This document shows positions 39,471 to 46,057 of a DNA stretch of 46,057 nt, in pieces. Numbering within the stretch: the first letter of the stretch is position 1; each line of letters starts with the position of its first letter. The notes below the pieces were generated by a model. It searched no databases. It saw only the letters and a program-made list of their open reading frames with translations, and had not been told where the DNA came from. The stretch lies in NCBI RefSeq assembly GCF_000765235.1, contig NZ_JPJG01000055.1:1-46057 (forward strand). The letters are read 5' to 3'. The translations under genes were made by a program, and so were the position numbers. Origin of the DNA: Oscillibacter sp. ER4 (GTDB taxonomy: Bacteria > Bacillota > Clostridia > Oscillospirales > Oscillospiraceae).

Positions 39471-39836
39471 TTACTCCTTGAGTGCCGCCGCCTCGGCCTC
39501 GATCACGCCGGCAAGCTCTTCGAGCTGGCGGTCCTCATACCGGCGGAAGTTGAGCTGCTTGATCTGCTCGGCCGCGTCCGTGATCTTTTCCACGTGGGGC
39601 TGAAGCTGCATGAAGCGCTTGATGAGCCCCGTCTTGTCTTCGATCTCGGTCATGTAGTTCTCCGCGCGCACGATGACGTCGCGCACGCCCTGACGGGAGA
39701 TGCCGTAGTTCTCGGCAATTTCGGAGAGCGACAGGTCCTCGTTATAGTAGAGATCGTAGAATTCCTTCTGGCGGTCGGTGAGAAGCTCCCCATAAAAGTC
39801 GAAGAGCATCGTCATACGAAAGGTCTGGTTTTTCAC
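39471..39836 (-). CDS. ylxM: YlxM-type helix-turn-helix protein (UPF0122, 121 aa)
   Basis: Sigma-70 region 4-like DNA-binding fold: LLTDRQKEFYDLYYNEDLSL followed by SEIAENYGISRQGVRDVIVR. It is almost always beside ffh and is thought to help SRP or its regulation. GTG start with AAGGAGGAA upstream. Promoter at 39896-39924. Confidence 0.93.
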   Translation of the reverse strand: MKNQTFRMTMLFDFYGELLTDRQKEFYDLYYNEDLSLSEIAENYGISRQGVRDVIVRAENYMTEIEDKTGLIKRFMQLQPHVEKITDAAEQIKQLNFRRYEDRQLEELAGVIEAEAAALKE

Positions 39837-39895
39837 GGGAAGTTCCTCCTTGTGCAGATTCTTATGTAAAGTTTTATACCTTTACAACATGAATC

Positions 39896-39924
39896 AGTTT
39901 ACATGATTTTATCAAAATTGTCAA
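39896..39924 (-). promoter_or_regulatory. Promoter of the ylxM-ffh operon
   Basis: Minus-strand TTGACA (39924-39919), 17 bases, TAAACT (39901-39896). Confidence 0.65.
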
Positions 39925-40075
39925 GGAAAAATCGCAAGAAAAACGTCATGCGAGCAGAAAATTCTTCCGTTTTTGCGCCGGAAAGTGCGGTGTAAGCAGA
40001 AAAGAGTGGAATTGTTCACAGTTTCGTGGTATCCTAAGGGCAAATTCTGAAAAATGACCACAGGAGGAATCCGTG

Positions 40076-41347
40076 ATGGAACCGGTCAGACTTGAGATCG
40101 CACCCGAGGTGAACCTCGACTATGTGCGCTCGGATAAATTCAAAACGGGGACGCTGAGCGTGCAGCTCATCACGCCGATCAACGAAAAAACGGCGAGCTT
40201 TGGCGCGCTGCTGCCGAGCGTGCTGCGCCGCGGCACGATGTCGCACCCCGATATGCGCTCACTTTCCACCGCGCTCGACCTGCTCTACGGCTCGTCCATC
40301 GGCTGCACGGTGCGCAAGAAGGGTGAAAACCAGTGCATCGGCTTTGCCGCGAGCTTCATCGACGAGGAATTTGTCCCAGGTGGAGAAAAGCTGCTCGAGC
40401 CGATGTGCGACCTTTTGGGCGAGCTGCTGCTCGACCCCGTGACGCGCAACGGCCGCTTTTTGAACGACTATGTCGAAAGCGAGAAGCAGAACCTCATCGA
40501 CGCCATCCGCGGCATCATCAACGACAAGCGTGACTACGCAGACCTGCGCTTACTTCAGGAGATGTGCCGCGGCGAGCGCTACGGGGTGGACAAGTTCGGC
40601 TCCATCGCGCGCGTTGAGAAGATCACGAACCAGACGCTCTTCCGCTACTATCAGGAGTTGCTCTCCACCGCGCACTTGGAGCTCTTCTACTGTGGCAGCG
40701 CCGAGCGCGAGCGCGTGGAGGAGGCCATCTCCCGCGCGTTTGCGCCGCTTCAGCGCGGGCGTGTTGTGCCGCCGGTCATCGCGGAGAAGAAAAACGCGCC
40801 GGAGACGCCGCGCGAGATCACCGAGCGCATGGATGTGACGCAGGGAAAGCTCTCGATGGGCTGGCGCGCGTCGACGAACGACGCGCCTGCGATGATGCTG
40901 GCAAATTTGATTTTCGGCGGGTACAGCAATTCCAAGCTCTTTTTGAATGTGCGTGAAAAGCTGTCCCTCTGCTATTATGCTTCTTCCGCCTATCACCGCT
41001 CCAAGGGCATCGTGACGGTCTCGTCCGGCATTGAGTGCAGGGATGTGGAGACCGCCAAGCGTGAAATTCTTGCCCAGCTTGCAAGCGTGCAGCGCGGCGA
41101 ATTTGAGGAATGGGAGGTCGAGGGCGCGAGAGCGTGCTTGATCGCGTCGCTCGAATCGCGCGGCGACAGCGCGGGCCGCATGGAGGAAAACGCCCTCGGT
41201 CAGGCGGCCACGGGCATCCGCGAGACGGCGGATGAGCTCATCGCGGCGCTGCGCGCCGTGACGAACGAGCGCATCGCCGAGGCCGCGCAGAGCATGACGC
41301 TTGACACGGTGTATTTCCTGACAGGGGAGGACAGCAAGGATGAATGA
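40076..41347 (+). CDS. yfmF: M16-like protein without zinc site, YfmF type (423 aa)
   Basis: M16 (insulinase) fold subunit lacking HxxEH at the expected place (FGALLPSVLRRGTMSHPDMR instead), so probably non-catalytic. The middle has GERYGVDKFGSIARVEKITN and the late LSLCYYASSAYHRSKGIVTV. It forms a pair with the catalytic homologue that overlaps it by eight bases, as in peptidasome or processing-protease heterodimers. In Bacillus the corresponding pair is linked to elongation factor P modification. The start could be GTG 40073 or ATG 40076; the latter is eight bases from AGGAGG. Confidence 0.9.
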   Translation: MEPVRLEIAPEVNLDYVRSDKFKTGTLSVQLITPINEKTASFGALLPSVLRRGTMSHPDMRSLSTALDLLYGSSIGCTVRKKGENQCIGFAASFIDEEFVPGGEKLLEPMCDLLGELLLDPVTRNGRFLNDYVESEKQNLIDAIRGIINDKRDYADLRLLQEMCRGERYGVDKFGSIARVEKITNQTLFRYYQELLSTAHLELFYCGSAERERVEEAISRAFAPLQRGRVVPPVIAEKKNAPETPREITERMDVTQGKLSMGWRASTNDAPAMMLANLIFGGYSNSKLFLNVREKLSLCYYASSAYHRSKGIVTVSSGIECRDVETAKREILAQLASVQRGEFEEWEVEGARACLIASLESRGDSAGRMEENALGQAATGIRETADELIAALRAVTNERIAEAAQSMTLDTVYFLTGEDSKDE

Positions 41348-42611
41348 GAAAAGCTACCCCCGCATCGGGGAAACGGTCCTGGAAAAGACGCTGCCGAACG
41401 GCTTGAAGATATTCATCGTCCCCAAGCCCCAGCACCGCAAAAAATACGCCTTTTTCGCCACGCGCTACGGTGGGATGGACATGCAGTTCATCCGAAACGG
41501 CGAAAAGTGCGACACGCCCGCGGGCATTGCGCACTATTTAGAGCACAAGATGTTCGACACGAAGGACGGCAACGCCCTACAGGTACTCTCGCAAAACGGT
41601 GCGGAGCCGAACGCCTTTACCTCCAACGCGATGACGGGCTATTACTTTGACTGCACCGAGCATTTTGAAGAAAACCTGCGCATCCTGCTCTCGTTTGTCT
41701 CCGTTCCGTACTTTACGGACGAAAGCGTGGAAAAGGAACGCGGCATCATCGGTCAGGAGATCCGCATGGTCGAGGATTCGCCCGACTGGCAGGTCTACGA
41801 AAGGCTCCTTGCCTGCCTGTACCGCTCGTCGCCCGCGCGCGTGCCCATCGCCGGCACGGTCGAGAGCATCGCGGGCATCACGGCGGAAACGCTGTACGAC
41901 TGCCACCACGCGTTCTACTGTCCGTCCAATATGGCGCTGTGCGTTGTTGGCAACGTCGATCCCCACACGGTGATCGCGCTGGCCGAGGAGGTCTTGCCCC
42001 GCGAGCGCGGCGAGGAGATCGCACGCTGCTATGGCGAAGAAGAGGACGACGCTGCCGCGCAGAAGGAGACCGTCACGCAGATGGAGGTCGCGCTGCCGCA
42101 GTTTTTAGTCGGCTTTAAGTGCGAGACGAACGAGGGTGACCTTTTGCGCCAGTCGCTCATCGGCGAGATGGCGAGCGACGTGCTGCTCGGCGATTCGTCG
42201 CCGCTCTACCAGCGCCTTTACGATGAGGGACTCATCAATTCGAGCTTTGGCGGCGGCTTTGACCAGCTGCCGGGCGTCGCGGTTCTGTGCGCCGGCGGCG
42301 AGAGCGGGCAGCCGCAGGAAGTGAGCGACGCGATCTTGGGAGAGGCGCAGCGCCTCGCGCGCGAGGGCATCGACCCTGACTTTTTCGAGCAGATCCGCCG
42401 CGCGAGCTTCGGCGCGACGCTGCGCGCGCTCAACTCGTTTGAAAATATCGCCATCTCCATGGCGGACGGCTACTTCCGCGGCTTCGATGCGCTCCGGTTC
42501 CCCGAGGCGTACGCGAGCATCGAAAAAGCGGATGTCGAGCGCTTCCTGCGCGAAAACCTGACGGACAGCCGCCGCGCCATCTCCATCATCGAACCCAAGA
42601 AAGAAGGATAA
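41340..42611 (+). CDS. yfmH: Zinc-dependent M16-family peptidase, YfmH type (423 aa)
   Basis: Catalytic partner of the previous protein. The zinc motif is GIAHYLEHKMF (HxxEH), with the third ligand in VEKERGIIGQEIRM, then the conserved DSPDWQVYERLL. The C-terminal half-domain retains the R/Y-type region (SPLYQRLYDEGLINSSFGGG). The start overlaps the end of the first M16 gene, indicating coupled translation. Together they may process a peptide or oligopeptide in the cytoplasm; the substrate is unknown. Confidence 0.93.
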   Translation: MNEKSYPRIGETVLEKTLPNGLKIFIVPKPQHRKKYAFFATRYGGMDMQFIRNGEKCDTPAGIAHYLEHKMFDTKDGNALQVLSQNGAEPNAFTSNAMTGYYFDCTEHFEENLRILLSFVSVPYFTDESVEKERGIIGQEIRMVEDSPDWQVYERLLACLYRSSPARVPIAGTVESIAGITAETLYDCHHAFYCPSNMALCVVGNVDPHTVIALAEEVLPRERGEEIARCYGEEEDDAAAQKETVTQMEVALPQFLVGFKCETNEGDLLRQSLIGEMASDVLLGDSSPLYQRLYDEGLINSSFGGGFDQLPGVAVLCAGGESGQPQEVSDAILGEAQRLAREGIDPDFFEQIRRASFGATLRALNSFENIAISMADGYFRGFDALRFPEAYASIEKADVERFLRENLTDSRRAISIIEPKKEG

Positions 42612-42618
42612 CGATCCC

Positions 42619-43551
42619 ATGAGCTTTTCCGACGCGCCCATCAGCTTTCCCGGCCTTTTCGGCGACTGGCAGTTCACCGTGCCGTCCAAGGCATTGAACA
42701 TCGGCAACGGCATCTACTGGTACGGCATCATCATTGCCGCGGGCATGCTGCTGGGACTCTATTTCTGCATGAAGCAGGCACCGAAATACGGCCTGAGCGA
42801 GGATAATATCATCGACACGGTGCTCTGGGTCATCCCGCTTTCCATCATCGGTGCGAGGATTTACTATGTGCTTTTCTACCTCGACCTGTTTCGCGGGAGC
42901 GACGGCTCGATCAACTGGTCGTCGACCTACCGCATCTGGGACGGCGGCCTTGCCATCTACGGCGGCGTCATTGCGGGCTTTTTGACGGCGTATCTTTTCA
43001 GCCGCCGCCGCAAGATCTCCTTCTGGGCGCTGGCGGACTGCTGCGTGCAGGGACTTTTCATTGGGCAGGCTATTGGCCGCTGGGGCAACTTTATGAATAG
43101 AGAGGCCTTCGGCGCGGCGACGGAGCTCCCCTGGCGCATGCGGCTCTGGACGTCGGCCACGACGTATATGGATGTACACCCTACGTTTCTTTATGAGAGC
43201 CTGTGGAATGTGATCGGTCTGCTGCTGCTTTATTTTGTCGTGTCCCGCGCCCGCCGCTTCGACGGGGAGAACACCTGCTTTTACTTCATCTGGTATGGTC
43301 TCGGCCGTTTCTGGATCGAGGGGCTGCGCACCGACAGCCTGTATCTTTTCCACTGGACGCTGTTTGGTCAGCGCATCCGCGTGTCGCAGGCGTTGTCGCT
43401 CGTGATGGTGCTCGTGTGCGCAGGGATCCTCGTCTATCAGTTCAAGGTCAAAAAGGCCGACGGGTCGAATCTGTTTGTCAAGCGTGTGCAGCAGACAACG
43501 GAGGCGGAAGAAGCCGCCGCTGAGCCTACCGCGCCGGACGAGAAGCAGTAA
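42619..43551 (+). CDS. lgt: Prolipoprotein diacylglyceryl transferase (310 aa)
   Basis: Membrane enzyme that attaches diacylglycerol to the lipobox cysteine of lipoproteins such as the GerMN protein and the 16748 lipoprotein in this window. The signature is IGRWGNFMNREAFG; other family parts are IYWYGIIIAAGMLLGLYF, GLAIYGGVIAGFLTAYLFSR and HPTFLYESLWN. About seven hydrophobic segments. The C terminus is a Glu/Ala-rich tail (TEAEEAAAEPTAPDEKQ). It is 7 bases after the M16 gene, so probably the same transcript. Confidence 0.96.
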   Translation: MSFSDAPISFPGLFGDWQFTVPSKALNIGNGIYWYGIIIAAGMLLGLYFCMKQAPKYGLSEDNIIDTVLWVIPLSIIGARIYYVLFYLDLFRGSDGSINWSSTYRIWDGGLAIYGGVIAGFLTAYLFSRRRKISFWALADCCVQGLFIGQAIGRWGNFMNREAFGAATELPWRMRLWTSATTYMDVHPTFLYESLWNVIGLLLLYFVVSRARRFDGENTCFYFIWYGLGRFWIEGLRTDSLYLFHWTLFGQRIRVSQALSLVMVLVCAGILVYQFKVKKADGSNLFVKRVQQTTEAEEAAAEPTAPDEKQ

Positions 43552-43556
43552 GCTCT

Positions 43557-44630
43557 ATGCACTATCACATCGACAAAACCGCCGCGCAGAGCGCGTATTT
43601 ACAGCTCTATCACCAGCTGCGGCGCGACATCGTCAGCGGTGTTTACCCGCTGGGGACGAAGATGCCCAGCAAGCGCCTGATCGCAACAGAGACAGGCGTG
43701 AGTGTCATCACGGTCGAGCACGCGCTGGCGATCCTATGCGACGAGGGGTATTTGGAATCCCGCGAGCGCAGCGGCTTTTTCGTGAGCTTCGCCGCGGCGG
43801 ACTGCTTCCCGGTCTCCGAGACGGAGACCGAGCGCCGCACGACCGTTTCTCACGGGACGGAGGATGAATTTCCGTTCCCGTCGCTCGCCAAGACGATGCG
43901 GCGTGTACTCAGCGAGTACGGCGAGAGTATTCTCGTCAAGTCGCCGAACAACGGCTGCGCCGAGCTGCGCGGCACCATTGCGGCGTATCTCTCCCGCTCG
44001 CGCGGCATCAGCGTCCAGCCGGGACAGATCGTGATCGGCTCGGGCGCGGAATACCTCTACGGACTCATCGTGCAGCTTTTGGGGCGCGAGCGCGTGTTTG
44101 CGCTCGAAGACCCGTCTTACGACAAGATCCGCAGGGTGTATCAGGCGCACGGCGTCACGTGCGAGATGCTGCGCCTCGGCAGCGACGGCATCCGCTCCGA
44201 TGAGCTCAACCGCGCGAGCGCGACGGTGCTGCATGTCACGCCGTTCCATAGCTTCCCGAGCCAGGTGACCGCCAGCGCGGGCAAACGCCGCGAATATCTC
44301 CGCTGGGCGGAGGAGCGCGGCGGCTACATCGTCGAGGACGACTTCGATTCGGAATTCAGCGTGTCGAGCAAGAGCGAGGATACGCTCTTCGCCCTTGAAC
44401 CCGAGCGCTCGGTCATCTACATGAATACGTTCTCCAAGACCATCGCGCCGTCGATGCGCGTGGGCTACATGGTGCTGCCGCCCGCGCTCTCCGAGCAGTT
44501 TCGGCGCGAGGTGGGATTCTATTCCTGCACCGTGCCGGTCTTTGAGCAATATGTGCTTGCCGAGCTCATCGGCAGCGGCGACTTCGAGCGCCACATCAAC
44601 CGCATCCGCCGCAGACGGCGGAAAGAATGA
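43557..44630 (+). CDS. MocR/PdxR-type regulator, C-terminally truncated (357 aa)
   Basis: An N-terminal GntR winged helix (YLQLYHQLRRDIVSGVYPLG, SKRLIATETGVSVITVEHAL) is fused to an aminotransferase fold type I domain. The PLP lysine is in MNTFSKTIAPSMRVGYMVLP and the aspartate in YIVEDDFDSEF. Full-length MocR proteins are about 450-490 residues. This one stops at HINRIRRRRRKE, just where the family's small C-terminal domain should begin, so about 100 residues are missing, and a hairpin follows directly. It could be a decaying gene or a shortened functional regulator. Five bases separate it from lgt. Confidence 0.85.
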   Translation: MHYHIDKTAAQSAYLQLYHQLRRDIVSGVYPLGTKMPSKRLIATETGVSVITVEHALAILCDEGYLESRERSGFFVSFAAADCFPVSETETERRTTVSHGTEDEFPFPSLAKTMRRVLSEYGESILVKSPNNGCAELRGTIAAYLSRSRGISVQPGQIVIGSGAEYLYGLIVQLLGRERVFALEDPSYDKIRRVYQAHGVTCEMLRLGSDGIRSDELNRASATVLHVTPFHSFPSQVTASAGKRREYLRWAEERGGYIVEDDFDSEFSVSSKSEDTLFALEPERSVIYMNTFSKTIAPSMRVGYMVLPPALSEQFRREVGFYSCTVPVFEQYVLAELIGSGDFERHINRIRRRRRKE

Positions 44631-44631
44631 A

Positions 44632-44656
44632 AAAGCGGCGGCAAAGCCGCCGCTTT
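44632..44656 (+). terminator. Hairpin after the MocR-type gene
   Basis: Eleven-base-pair stem AAAGCGGCGGC/GCCGCCGCTTT with an AAA loop. The T tail is short (TTT then CAAA), so it is a weak terminator. Confidence 0.6.
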
Positions 44657-44676
44657 CAAAAAGTTTGAAAAATCGC

Positions 44677-44705
44677 TTGACGCGAAAAAATCTTTGTGCT
44701 ATACT
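44677..44705 (+). promoter_or_regulatory. Promoter of tRNA-Thr
   Basis: TTGACG (44677-44682), 17 bases, TATACT (44700-44705), 23 bases before the tRNA. Confidence 0.75.
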
Positions 44706-44728
44706 TCCATTTGCATTTGAACAAATGC

Positions 44729-44804
44729 GCTGGTGTAGCTCAGTCGGTAGAGCAGCTGATTCGTAATCAGCAGGTCATGTGTTCGAGTCACACCACCAGC
44801 TCCA
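44729..44804 (+). tRNA. tRNA-Thr (CGT)
   Basis: 76 bases with encoded CCA: acceptor GCTGGTG/CACCAGC, D arm GCTC..GAGC, anticodon arm GCTGA-TTCGTAA-TCAGC (anticodon CGT, reads ACG), T arm GTGTTCGAGTCAC. Confidence 0.96.
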
Positions 44805-44840
44805 AAAAGCATCGAAAACTTCGGTTTTCGATGCTTTTTT
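44805..44840 (+). terminator. Terminator of tRNA-Thr
   Basis: Fifteen-base-pair stem AAAAGCATCGAAAAC/GTTTTCGATGCTTTT with a TTCG loop and T tail. Confidence 0.92.
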
Positions 44841-44878
44841 GTTGCAAAAACGCTGAAATAAACTGTACCCAAGAAAAT

Positions 44879-44935
44879 GGACACGAGATTTTGACCCATG
44901 GCCCCGTTCGGCGGACACGCATTTGACCCATAGGG
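44879..44935. mobile_element. Tandem end repeats resembling an IS21-family terminus
   Basis: Two near-identical 22-23-base direct repeats, GGACACGAGATTTTGACCCATGG (with one base-run difference) at 44879-44901 and 44913-44935. The layout of repeated GGACAC...TTTGACCC blocks near a tip resembles IS21-family ends, but no istA or istB gene is present here. Probably a remnant. No other feature is seen in 44936-45007. Confidence 0.45.
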
Positions 44936-45007
44936 GCAGTCAGCGGCTTTGCCGCCTACTGCCAGCTCATGCCCCATGGGTACAACGAAATGCGCGGAAA
45001 GAGCCAA

Positions 45008-45046
45008 AGAGCACCGGAGAGGAAATTGCTTCCTTTCCGGTGCTCT
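45008..45046 (-). terminator. Hairpin after integrase remnant
   Basis: Seventeen-base stem with one mismatch (AGAGCACCGG.. / ..CCGGTGCTCT), 15 bases past the integrase stop on the minus strand. No long T run. Confidence 0.5.
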
Positions 45047-45061
45047 GCTTGCCTGTGGGAC

Positions 45062-45235
45062 TTATCGGATCTGTGCCATGAAGCTGCCCATTTTCTCCGC
45101 GGCCTTTTGCTGCATCTGCCGTGTGACGTGGGTGTAGGTTCGCAGGGTGAATCCCGCGTCGTAGTGCCCGAGCATACTGCTGACGGTTTTGACGTCCACC
45201 CCGTTTTGGAGTGCCAGGGTCGCGAACGTATGCCC
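45062..45235 (-). pseudogene. Tyrosine integrase, C-terminal remnant
   Basis: Minus strand reads HTFATLALQNGVDVKTVSSM, LGHYDAGFTLRTYTHV and ends with KMGSFMAQIR and a stop. This holds the last active-site elements of phage/Tn916-type tyrosine recombinases: the HxxR-box histidine, LGH and the nucleophilic tyrosine in RTYTHV. Everything upstream is replaced from about 45236 by a serine recombinase tail in the opposite direction. It is about 260 bases from tRNA-Thr, a typical integration position. Confidence 0.85.
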
Positions 45236-45236
45236 T

Positions 45237-45434
45237 TATGCTGCTGTCACCGCCCAGGCAAAGCTGAAGCGGGAAGAACAGGCCCGCCAAAGCAGCCGAC
45301 AGGAGATTGCTCACTCGGTTACGGAAGCGAATGTGCTAACCTCGGAGCTGACCGATCTGCTGATCGAAAAGGTGTATGTATTCCCCGACAACCGCATTGA
45401 GATTGTTTACAAGGTCCATGACCTCTTTGAATAA
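45237..45434 (+). pseudogene. Large serine recombinase, C-terminal remnant
   Basis: Plus strand reads a coiled, Lys/Gln/Glu-rich part, then SELTDLLIEKVYVFPDNRIE and IVYKVHDLFE before a stop. This is the usual end of large serine recombinases of integrative elements (pattern LT.EL...LI.KV.V...R.EI). The catalytic N terminus and zinc ribbon are absent. It abuts the integrase remnant at 45235, a junction from deletion or nested insertion. Confidence 0.75.
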
Positions 45435-45452
45435 TTGAAGATACAAAAACGG

Positions 45453-45493
45453 AAAACCCAGGCTATCAAATCCATCTTAGTGGCTTGGGTTTT
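45453..45493 (+). terminator. Hairpin after recombinase remnant
   Basis: AAAACCCA/TGGGTTTT arms about 25 bases apart, with additional pairing inside. The tail CTGC lacks a T run beyond the arm, so strength is uncertain. Confidence 0.5.
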
Positions 45494-45583
45494 CTGCTCT
45501 TTGGCGCTTTTATAGTCAAACGACAAGTGGTACAATATAGTTAAATTCTATTTACTATGAAAGCTGTACCAGGGGGAACAAAA

Positions 45584-46009
45584 ATGGGAAATCGAACATT
45601 TGAAGATGTGAAAAGCTATGTAGAATGGCAATCTCAAGGAAAATGCACAGTATTGAGCGCAAAAACAGAGCAACACTTCAATGATTTGGGTGTTGATGTG
45701 CGCGTCTGGAATGTCAAAACCGATACTGATGGAGATTGGTGGGTAGTGGAGGGCGACGGGATTCCGATGAATCTCTATCCCCAAAGTGCATATTATTTTG
45801 GAGCAGATGAAGTGTATTCTTTCCACATGGGCTTAATGCAGAGAATGAGCGCAGCCCAGGGTGAATATAGTCCAGAGGATTTTGTAAATGGTGTGACGCT
45901 CGATGCAGAAATTGCTCCTCAACTTTTCCGAAAGCTCAAAAGTGTCGCTGCGCTAATTGATACCGCTATGGTGTATCTGAAAACAGCGCTTAGATGTGCA
46001 AAATGCTGA
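45584..46009 (+). CDS. Unknown protein in AT-richer DNA (141 aa)
   Basis: The start at ATG 45584 follows AGGGGGAAC; an in-frame ATG at 45557 has no ribosome site. The protein begins MGNRTFEDVKSYVEWQSQGK, has an aromatic middle (DGDWWVVEGDGIPMNLYPQ, then YYFGADEVYSFHMGLMQRM) and a C-terminal helix with LFRKLKSVAALIDTAMVYL. No signal peptide or known motif is recognised. Its codons are more AT-rich than the core genes, and it sits beside recombinase remnants, so it is probably cargo of an integrated element. Its stop overlaps the next reading frame. Confidence 0.65.
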   Translation: MGNRTFEDVKSYVEWQSQGKCTVLSAKTEQHFNDLGVDVRVWNVKTDTDGDWWVVEGDGIPMNLYPQSAYYFGADEVYSFHMGLMQRMSAAQGEYSPEDFVNGVTLDAEIAPQLFRKLKSVAALIDTAMVYLKTALRCAKC

Positions 46010-46057
46010 AAGCGACGCAGATCGCGGCGACCATAACAAAAGCAAGGAAGGAGTCAT
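46003..46057 (+). CDS. Possible start of an XRE-type regulator (partial)
   Basis: ATG at 46003 overlaps the previous stop as ATGCTGA and reads MLKATQIAATITKARKES to the window edge. The pattern resembles the first helix of XRE repressors (I...I...RK..G). No clear ribosome site is seen, so translational coupling would be needed. Only 18 codons are visible. An alternative is that the AAGGAAGGAG at 46047-46056 serves a different gene just outside the window. Confidence 0.35.
   Translation, partial: MLKATQIAATITKARKES

Noticed and set aside
1-46057. CRISPR array
   Set aside because: No regularly spaced direct repeats with unique spacers were seen anywhere on either strand.

Overview
The window looks like chromosome of a GC-rich, endospore-forming member of the Clostridia, most likely an Oscillospiraceae/Ruminococcaceae-type gut bacterium. 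Support for this: a T-box upstream of pheST, an ylxM-ffh-rpsP-khpA cluster, IreB, a paired M16-type YfmF/YfmH unit, the electron-bifurcating NfnAB pair of anaerobes, and spore genes (a cwlJ-gerQ pair, a GerM-type lipoprotein, an FtsK/SpoIIIE translocase). I cannot name the genus from sequence alone.

Layout. 1-130: end of a truncated IS3-type transposase and a terminator. 131-5327 (all minus): pyrophosphatase, nfnB-nfnA, a Crp/Fnr regulator, a LysR regulator whose stop codon sits in the loop of its own terminator, and a small four-cysteine TSCPD protein. 5519-10163 (plus): uppP, ftsK, cwlJ, gerQ. 10393-11766 (minus): a D,D-carboxypeptidase. 11878-15284 (plus): an overlapping comEA-response regulator-histidine kinase-GerMN lipoprotein operon. 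15341-16279 (minus): ROK glucokinase. 16386-21925 (plus): a lipoprotein gene with a decayed paralogue in front of it, then an ABC ATPase / CARDB-type anchored protein / MacB-type permease operon. Both units start with near-identical ECF-sigma-type promoters. 22094-25307 (plus): xpaC, a small membrane protein, telA and a frameshifted TPM-domain gene. 25599-29744 is mostly minus (tRNA-Leu, adenine deaminase, a phosphoribosyltransferase, PspC) with a plus-strand CPBP protease split by a frameshift at a G7 run. 29938-35836 (plus): Phe T-box, pheS, pheT with a large insertion, ireB, an unknown small gene and an SH3-NlpC/P60 endopeptidase. 36078-39836 (minus): rimM-trmD and ylxM-ffh-rpsP-khpA. 40076-44630 (plus): two M16-like proteins, lgt and a C-terminally truncated MocR-type regulator. 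44729-46057: tRNA-Thr followed by a graveyard of mobile DNA (IS21-like end repeats, a tyrosine integrase tail abutting a serine recombinase tail) and AT-richer unknown genes.

The most interesting signals are not single genes. (1) A structured extragenic repeat occurs three times, at 10167, 31307 and 35886. The stem sequences differ but still pair, while the apical loop is conserved. (2) Two matching ECF-type promoters (TGAAAC-N16-CGTC) drive a lipoprotein locus and an adjacent ABC operon, suggesting an envelope-stress regulon whose sigma factor lies outside the window. (3) GTTACAA/TTGTAAC boxes with 11-bp phasing lie just downstream of a perfect sigma-A promoter at 34581, and sparser copies lie upstream of the ABC operon and ireB; they resemble WalR/PhoP-type sites. 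(4) Two frameshifted genes, one of them at a G GGG GGG heptamer that could be slippery or phase-variable. I did not find a clearly new multi-gene defence or biosynthetic system; the repeat family and the ECF-linked ABC/CARDB operon are the best candidates for something undescribed.
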